A stretch of 14,707 nt of DNA, taken from contig JAQWRC010000022.1 of the NCBI GenBank assembly GCA_029243925.1, positions 1 to 14,707 of the forward strand, read 5' to 3'. Each line of letters starts with the position of its first letter. The stretch's first letter is position 1. This stretch comes from Phycisphaerales bacterium. Its GTDB lineage: Bacteria > Planctomycetota > Phycisphaerae > Phycisphaerales > SM1A02. Positions 6,977 through 11,893 of the stretch are shown here, one piece after another. The translations under genes and the position numbers were made by a program. The notes beneath the pieces are model-generated. The model was not told the origin of the DNA. It did not search any database and worked only from the letters and a program-made list of their open reading frames with translations.

Positions 6977-7738
6977 TCAGGGAGATGAGGGTCGCCCGCC
7001 GCCTCGGCGTCCGCCACCCTTGCGCCCGCGTGTTCCGCCGCCGTCGGCATACTTCACGCCGCATCCCCATGGGCGTACTGCTGCCGGAGGAGTCACGCCT
7101 TCGGAGACAGATGCTCGTACCGCATCGACGACGTAGTTCTTCGTCTTGTCACCCTTGTCGAAGTTTCGGTCGTCGGTAATCGCTCCCGCGTAGATGAGTA
7201 CACCCTTGGGATCAATCACGAACATGTGTGGAGTCGTCTTCGCCCCGTATAGTTTTCCAACGGCACCGTCGTAATCCATAAGGACCGGAATGTCTTCCAT
7301 TTCATGCTTTACAAGGAACTCGTCGCTCTGTGTGATGACGAACTCCTTGGGCTGATTGGCCGTCGAGTTGATCGCGAGATACACGGCATCAGAATCGATC
7401 TGCTTCGTCTTCTCGATCGTATCCTCAACAACACCCTCGGCATAGATGCCGCGGCAGTAGGGGCAACCGGGGTTGAACCACTCGATCACAACGAACTTTC
7501 CGGCAAAGTCGGAAAGTTGGTGATTCTTGCCCTTGGTGTCCTTGAGCGCGAAGTTGGGAGCAGCCTTTCCGATCGTTGCGATCTTTGGTTTCGCCTCTTC
7601 TGTCGTCTGCTCCTCGGAAGCTGGTGGCGTGGTCGTCTTGACCGGAGTCGGTGCTGATGCGGGGGTCGTCTGGGCAAACGACAGTGCGGTCATCATGCCC
7701 AGCGACATAGCGCAGGCGAGTGTTCGTGTGAATTTCAT
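6977..7738 (-). CDS. Exported thioredoxin-fold (AhpC/TSA-like redoxin) protein with Gly/Arg-rich tail
   Basis: The 253-residue protein begins with a signal peptide (MKFTRTLACAMSLGMMTALSFA, likely cut before Q23). A Pro/Thr/Glu linker runs to ~50, followed by a redoxin domain from ~52 to ~213. Within it are the redox motif GCPYC (C92, C95) and the cis-proline loop TTPHMFVID (P170), so a thiol-disulfide or peroxide-related function in the periplasm is expected. A third Cys in RPWGCGVKY (C226) matches the 'GCSVKY' ending I recall in related exported redoxins. The final ~21 residues are Gly/Arg-rich and not explained by the fold. ATG 7738 has a strong AGGAGG eight bases upstream. The gene lies 24 bp after the DsbD-alpha-like gene and is probably its partner; a terminator follows the stop. 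Confidence 0.85.
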   Translation of the reverse strand: MKFTRTLACAMSLGMMTALSFAQTTPASAPTPVKTTTPPASEEQTTEEAKPKIATIGKAAPNFALKDTKGKNHQLSDFAGKFVVIEWFNPGCPYCRGIYAEGVVEDTIEKTKQIDSDAVYLAINSTANQPKEFVITQSDEFLVKHEMEDIPVLMDYDGAVGKLYGAKTTPHMFVIDPKGVLIYAGAITDDRNFDKGDKTKNYVVDAVRASVSEGVTPPAAVRPWGCGVKYADGGGTRGRKGGGRRGGGRPSSP

Positions 7739-7762
7739 GGCGTGGTCCTCCTGTTCGACCAA

Positions 7763-8611
7763 TCAATCTGTGTTTGGCTCGGTCTCCGCTGAATGCGAAA
7801 GCGGCATTGTAATCTCGAACGATGGATCCATGCGGCCTGTTCCAAAACACAACAGGCCATGAATCCGGGGCTCGACCCCGAGTGCATCTCTGGGCTGGGT
7901 CATGTATGGCACTACGAGTATGAAATGCGTTTCATCCCGCTCAATCTGCGCGTCCCCAAGAACGACTCCAAGAACATGCCCTGGGATGAATGAGATGGCC
8001 TCATCCTTCCCGATCGGGCCAGTAATGGTCAGACGATCCGGCTCCAGTACTGATTCGGTACCCACTCGTTCTCCAAGTGGTGAAGGGAGTGACTTCATCG
8101 CCATTTCCAAAGCAGGTGTCGACGCAGGTGTTACATGGCCAACCACACTGAGCTTGATTTCACGTGAAGATCGGCCCATGTAGCACGCCTTGCGGCACGC
8201 CAGCCAATTCGCCTTGACCTCAACGTTAAAGACCTCGATTGCGGGGGATGTAATCGGCACGAGAAACGTGACCCGATCCTCGTACCCATACGTATCCCCC
8301 TCCGGGCCATGAAAGACCTCCGGACGTGGATACAGAGTGTCGCCAACGGTACAACTGGCAGGCGCGGTCACCTGAATGTTCGTAGCCGATCCGCTAGCTC
8401 CGGGGTTGCTCCAGTAGACATGGAAGCCGGATGGGATCTCCAAGGTGCACAGCAGATGGTTTTCATACCCTTGCGCCAGCATGAAGACTCCAGATTCATG
8501 TGCGACTGGGCCCTCGACGTGCATCTTGATGTCTGGTGCCACCTCTGGAGCTGGAATGGATTGACCGGGCAGTTGGCCTATTGCCAAGAGCAGAATGGTG
8601 GCGAGTTGCAT
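7763..8611 (-). CDS. Free-standing DsbD alpha-domain-like periplasmic protein
   Basis: The 282-residue product starts with a signal-like stretch (MQLATILLLAIGQLPGQ). It then has an immunoglobulin-like domain resembling the N-terminal domain of DsbD/ScsB proteins: GFHVYWSNPGASG near 62-74, a YPRPEVF segment near 94-100, TYGYEDRV near 107-114, and the redox pair in NWLACRKACYMG (C139 and C143, spaced C-x3-C). In full DsbD this domain receives electrons from a membrane domain and passes them to periplasmic proteins. Here the eight-helix membrane domain and the C-terminal thioredoxin domain are absent from the polypeptide; residues ~165-282 have no membrane helices. ATG 8611 has AGGAG seven bases upstream. 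The adjacent downstream gene encodes an exported thioredoxin-fold protein that could act as its partner. Confidence 0.8.
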   Translation of the reverse strand: MQLATILLLAIGQLPGQSIPAPEVAPDIKMHVEGPVAHESGVFMLAQGYENHLLCTLEIPSGFHVYWSNPGASGSATNIQVTAPASCTVGDTLYPRPEVFHGPEGDTYGYEDRVTFLVPITSPAIEVFNVEVKANWLACRKACYMGRSSREIKLSVVGHVTPASTPALEMAMKSLPSPLGERVGTESVLEPDRLTITGPIGKDEAISFIPGHVLGVVLGDAQIERDETHFILVVPYMTQPRDALGVEPRIHGLLCFGTGRMDPSFEITMPLSHSAETEPNTD

Positions 8612-8683
8612 GGCATGGCTCCTGAAAGTGGCCCACGTACCCAGAGCCACATACACTGTAGCCGCCCACCAGGAGAACACGCC
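8612..8683. promoter_or_regulatory. 72-bp divergent control region between DsbD-alpha-like and rhodanese genes
   Basis: Both genes start from this short gap and both have good Shine-Dalgarno sequences (AGGAG) at its two ends. The only promoter-like bases are around 8652-8659, where TACACT reads on the plus strand and TACAGT on the minus strand, so overlapping back-to-back -10 elements are possible. No clear -35 box is seen on either side. Confidence 0.25.
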
Positions 8684-9118
8684 ATGAACCGAGTTGCCTA
8701 CCTCATGCTGATGGGTTGCCTGCTGCTCGCCAGCGGTTGCTCAAAGGAATACAGCGATGCTGATCTGGTCTTCCTGAGTGTTCACGAAGCTGATCTGACG
8801 ATCAGTACTCCGGAAACCTCACTCTTCACCGAAACACGGCCCAATGCGTTTCTCGATCCGCGCACGCCGGAACGGTACGCGATCGGGCACATTCCCGGCG
8901 CGCTCAGCGTGCCGTACAGAAACATTGCCGGGGAATGGGAATCGCTGAAGGGATACAACATCATTGTTGTCTACGGGAACACCTACAACGACCCCTTGGC
9001 GGAAGCCATGAGCAAAACACTCATGGAATACGGCCTGCGTGACATTCGAACACTCAAGGGCGGATTGGAAGCCTGGATGAATTCCGGACAGCAAATCACC
9101 AAAGGGCGCAAGCCCTGA
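8684..9118 (+). CDS. Rhodanese-fold lipoprotein without the catalytic cysteine
   Basis: The 144-residue protein has a lipoprotein signal ending in LLLASGC (C19 is the lipidated residue). A single rhodanese domain covers ~52-137. The domain landmarks are clear: FLDPRTPERYAIGHIPGALSVPYRNI (57-81) and TLKGGLEAWMNSG (123-135). At the active-site loop, where sulfurtransferases have a Cys after 'VVY', this protein has Gly98 (IIVVYGNTYNDP), so sulfur transfer by the usual persulfide mechanism is not expected; a binding or structural role is likelier. ATG 8684 is chosen because it gives the lipoprotein signal and has AGGAG eight bases upstream; an open frame continues upstream into the divergent gene but is not supported. 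The MBL-fold hydrolase gene follows 16 bp downstream. Confidence 0.82.
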   Translation: MNRVAYLMLMGCLLLASGCSKEYSDADLVFLSVHEADLTISTPETSLFTETRPNAFLDPRTPERYAIGHIPGALSVPYRNIAGEWESLKGYNIIVVYGNTYNDPLAEAMSKTLMEYGLRDIRTLKGGLEAWMNSGQQITKGRKP

Positions 9119-9134
9119 TCTCGGAATGTGATCC

Positions 9135-10043
9135 GTGCCCGTCCACATCATCCCGCTCGACCTCCTGTACATGGATCTGCCCGGCGCGATTGGTGCATAC
9201 CTTGTGCGCGATGAGCAGGGCACCGCTGTCCTGATTGAAGCCGGTCCGGCAAATACGATCGCCCACCTCGAGCAGGCGCTTGCAGCCCACTCCATGTGCA
9301 TTGAAGATCTGGATGCCTGCTGCATTACGCACATTCATCTGGATCACGCCGGAGCTGCCGGCGTACTTGCCCAGCGCGGCGTACCGATTCATGTGCACGC
9401 CTTTGGGATGCAACATCTGATCGACCCTTCAAAACTACTTGCCAGCGCAAAGCGAATCTACGGCGCCGGGATGCAGACCCTTTGGGGCGAAACCATTCCC
9501 GCTCCGTCATCAATGGTCCATCCCGTTGAAGATCAGGATGTCATTGCAATCGGTGACATTCGGCTGCGCGCAATCGAAACCCCCGGACATGCCAGGCACC
9601 ACCATGCATTTGAGTTGGAACTCGATGATCACAGTGTGTGCTTCAGCGGAGATGCTGCAGCCATGCTGCTGCCCGGGACGGATTTCGTCTCCGTTCCCAT
9701 GCCCCCACCCGAGTTCGATCTGGAACTCTGGCTCAAGAGTGTGGAACTGCTCCGCAACGGTCCATGGTCCACGCTGCTGCTGACCCATGGGGGAGCCGTG
9801 CCGAATATCGACGCGCACCTCGATCGATTCACGGCGAGCATGCTGAGGCAGGTTGAACTCATTACGTCCCGCATGAAGGATGGCACGCCGGAAGCATCAC
9901 TTCTTGCTGAATATCGAAACATGCTTGCTCAAGAGGCGGCGGCCAGTGGCGTACCGAAAGCCATGTTTGACGAGTTTGTCACCGACAATCTGCTCGGAAT
10001 GAACATCGCTGGAATCCGTCGATGGCAAGCCAAAATGGGGTAA
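9135..10043 (+). CDS. Metallo-beta-lactamase-fold hydrolase (cytoplasmic)
   Basis: The 302-residue protein has the complete dinuclear metal site of MBL-fold hydrolases: THIHLDH (H66, H68, D70, H71), H152 in TPGHARHH, D173 in FSGDAA and H218 in LLTHGG. No signal peptide is present, so it acts in the cytoplasm. An acidic, helical C-terminal part (~225-302) follows the metal core. The fold covers glyoxalase II, lactonases, persulfide dioxygenases and others; the motifs do not fix a substrate. The start is taken as GTG 9135, which has a weak GGAA upstream and keeps the first beta-strand (VHIIPLDLLYMDL); the ATG at 9171 would cut into that strand. It follows the rhodanese gene by 16 bp, so the two are likely co-transcribed. 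Confidence 0.85.
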   Translation: MPVHIIPLDLLYMDLPGAIGAYLVRDEQGTAVLIEAGPANTIAHLEQALAAHSMCIEDLDACCITHIHLDHAGAAGVLAQRGVPIHVHAFGMQHLIDPSKLLASAKRIYGAGMQTLWGETIPAPSSMVHPVEDQDVIAIGDIRLRAIETPGHARHHHAFELELDDHSVCFSGDAAAMLLPGTDFVSVPMPPPEFDLELWLKSVELLRNGPWSTLLLTHGGAVPNIDAHLDRFTASMLRQVELITSRMKDGTPEASLLAEYRNMLAQEAAASGVPKAMFDEFVTDNLLGMNIAGIRRWQAKMG

Positions 10044-10254
10044 AGAACCACCCTCAGACGCCCTCAGGGCCAACCAGGTGACAGATTGCGGCTTAAGACG
10101 CTGTTTTCGCTTGCTCAGAGGGGTTTTTCAACCTAATTTCCACTACTTGGTGGCTCATTCGGTCGAGCCGCGGTTATCCCATATGGTGGGATCCCTACCA
10201 TGCCGGCCAGCCGGCTCCTGACTGCACACGTCAGGTATCTCAGGAGAGAAGAAG
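10044..10254 (+). promoter_or_regulatory. 211-bp leader/control region of the sugar dehydrogenase gene
   Basis: No gene is seen here. A weak sigma-70-like pair, TTGCTC (10111-10116) and TAATTT (10134-10139) with 17-bp spacing, could start transcription, but each box matches consensus at only three positions. Further down is a near-perfect palindrome, ATGGTGGGATCCCTACCAT (10183-10201, one extra base on the right side), a possible operator. Then comes a set of alternative hairpins over the ribosome binding site, described separately. I see no convincing terminator for the upstream MBL-fold gene. Confidence 0.3.
10215..10246 (+). promoter_or_regulatory. Alternative hairpins covering the Shine-Dalgarno of the sugar dehydrogenase gene
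   Basis: The segment CTCCTGAC (10215-10222) can pair with two different downstream partners. CCTGAC pairs with GTCAGG (10230-10235) in a 6-bp stem with a 7-base loop. Alternatively CTCCTGA pairs with TCAGGAG (10240-10246), which contains the Shine-Dalgarno AGGAG eight bases before ATG 10255. The two pairings exclude each other: the second hides the ribosome binding site and the first exposes it. This is seen directly as base complementarity; a regulatory role is inference. Confidence 0.3.
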
Positions 10255-11811
10255 ATGCTGACTCGAGCGATTGCCGCATGTGTCGTTACTGGCCTCTGCC
10301 TTATCGCAGGCTCAGAACTGTCTGATTATGAACGAGTTGCAATGGAAACCGACTCTGCCGAAGAGTTCCCCTCCTCACTGAAGCGAGGCACCGGTCTGGC
10401 ATCGTTTCGGATTGCAAGCGGGCTCTCACGGCCAGTAGGAGTTGCCCATGCGCCAGGTGATGAGTCACGTCTCTTCATCGTCGAACAGCGTTCGGGCAGC
10501 ACCGGCCGGGTCAGAGTCTACGACCTGATCAACGAGCAGATGCTGTCAAGCTACTTCCTCACCCAGAGCGTCAATACATCGAGTGAGCAGGGCCTGCTCG
10601 GTCTGGCGTTCCACCCCGACTACTACAACGGTTCACCGTACGTGTACATCAACTACACCTCCGGATCGAACACGTACATCAAACGATTCACAGCACAGAA
10701 CAATGATCCGAACTCCAACACGGTTGATTCCGGATCTGGCCAAACCCTCATGACGATCAGTCAGCCCTACACCAACCACAATGGTGGCTGGATCGACTTC
10801 GGCCCAGACGGGTACCTGTACATCTCAACTGGTGACGGCGGATCAGCGGGCGACCCTGGGAACCGCAGTCAGGACATTACGAATCAGAAACTCGGCAAGA
10901 TCCTCAGAATCGACGTCGACAACGGTTCACCCTACGGCATCCCGAGCGACAACCCCTTCGTCGGCGTCACAGGCGACGATGAAATCTGGTCTTACGGCCA
11001 CCGCAACGAATGGCGAGGCAGTTTCGACCGAGATACCGGCGATATGTGGATGGCCGATGTCGGCCAATACAACTGGGAAGAGGTCAATGTCGAATACGCC
11101 GGCGATGCCGGCGGCCGCAACTACGGCTGGCGTTGCTGGGAAGGCGACCACTCCTACAACACAAGTGGCTGTGATTCATCATCGACGATGACCTTCCCTG
11201 TCTTCGAGTTCAGTCACAGTGGTGGACGCTGTTCCATCACCGGTGGGAACGTCTATCGCGGACAGGACATCCCCTGGATGGACGGGTTCTACTTCTTCGG
11301 CGACTACTGCTCCAGTGAAACGTGGATCTTCAAACTCGTCAACGGAAACGTCACCGGCTACGAAGAGATCACCGACGATATCTCACCCAGTACTAATGGC
11401 GCCTACATCGGATCGATCTCCGCCTACGGCGAAGACGCCCGAGGCGAGCTGTACGTGTGCGACCTGGGTGGTGAAGTCTTCCGCATCATTCCCACGACAC
11501 CGCCGGCACCGGATGGCGCCTGCTGCTTCGGCAGCAATGGCACGGTCTGCGCGGATGCCCCCGAAGCAACCTGCCTCAACGTGGGTGGAACGTGGTTCGA
11601 AAATGAAAGCTGCGACATCTCACCTGACCTGTGCCTGCAGCCTGAATGTCCGACCGACTGCAACAGTGACGGCGTAACGAATGTCAATGACCTTCTTGCG
11701 GTCATCGCCGCATGGGGCACCAGTGGTGGGTGCGACCCCACAGATGATGGAACGACCGGAGTTGATGACCTGCTGGCCATCATTGCCGAGTGGAGCGTCG
11801 TCTGCGAGTAG
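10255..11811 (+). CDS. Exported PQQ-dependent sugar dehydrogenase (glucose/sorbosone dehydrogenase family) with C-terminal dockerin-like module
   Basis: The 518-residue enzyme starts with a signal peptide (MLTRAIAACVVTGLCLIAG). Residues ~48-413 form a six-bladed beta-propeller of the soluble glucose/sorbosone dehydrogenase family, which oxidises sugars with PQQ outside the cytoplasm. Landmarks: RPVGVAHAPGD, SEQGLLGLAFHPDY, the probable catalytic His in NHNGG (H175), STGDGG (calcium/PQQ region), LGKILRIDVD, GHRNEWRGSFD (PQQ-contacting Arg-Asn at 250-251), ADVGQYNWEEVN, GGNVYRG and FFGDYCS. A Cys-rich module (residues 421-460, starting GACCF, six Cys) comes next. Residues ~465-513 hold two EF-hand-like loops with VNDLLAVIAAWG and VDDLLAIIAEW helices, a dockerin-like pair. 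ATG 10255 has AGGAG eight bases upstream. The next gene encodes a protease with the same C-terminal module. Substrate sugar is unknown. Confidence 0.9.
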   Translation: MLTRAIAACVVTGLCLIAGSELSDYERVAMETDSAEEFPSSLKRGTGLASFRIASGLSRPVGVAHAPGDESRLFIVEQRSGSTGRVRVYDLINEQMLSSYFLTQSVNTSSEQGLLGLAFHPDYYNGSPYVYINYTSGSNTYIKRFTAQNNDPNSNTVDSGSGQTLMTISQPYTNHNGGWIDFGPDGYLYISTGDGGSAGDPGNRSQDITNQKLGKILRIDVDNGSPYGIPSDNPFVGVTGDDEIWSYGHRNEWRGSFDRDTGDMWMADVGQYNWEEVNVEYAGDAGGRNYGWRCWEGDHSYNTSGCDSSSTMTFPVFEFSHSGGRCSITGGNVYRGQDIPWMDGFYFFGDYCSSETWIFKLVNGNVTGYEEITDDISPSTNGAYIGSISAYGEDARGELYVCDLGGEVFRIIPTTPPAPDGACCFGSNGTVCADAPEATCLNVGGTWFENESCDISPDLCLQPECPTDCNSDGVTNVNDLLAVIAAWGTSGGCDPTDDGTTGVDDLLAIIAEWSVVCE

Positions 11812-11821
11812 TACTACACAA

Positions 11822-11830
11822 TGCTAAAAT
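11822..11830 (+). promoter_or_regulatory. Putative extended -10 promoter of the S8 protease gene
   Basis: TGC followed by TAAAAT (one base from TATAAT) lies about 64 bases before the GTG start, just after the dehydrogenase stop codon. No -35 element is seen. It suggests that the protease gene can be transcribed on its own; no terminator is visible in the 82-bp gap, so read-through from the dehydrogenase gene is also likely. Confidence 0.35.
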
Positions 11831-11893
11831 CATGAACTGAAATCGTTGGGTGGGGACCTGAACGAATATAACCCTCCAAGGAGAGAGACCCTC

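Noticed and set aside
8309..8683. Open frame extending the rhodanese gene 125 codons upstream
   Set aside because: It lies antisense to the DsbD-alpha-like gene; the internal ATG 8684 has a good Shine-Dalgarno and starts a textbook lipoprotein signal.
9135..10043. Persulfide dioxygenase (ETHE1) identity for the MBL-fold protein
   Set aside because: Only the general metal-binding motifs are present; nothing specific to ETHE1 was recognised and the neighbouring rhodanese lacks its Cys.
10052..10066. CCCTCA direct repeat and GCCCTCAGGGC palindrome as terminator of the MBL-fold gene
   Set aside because: The palindrome has no room for a loop and no T-run follows closely.
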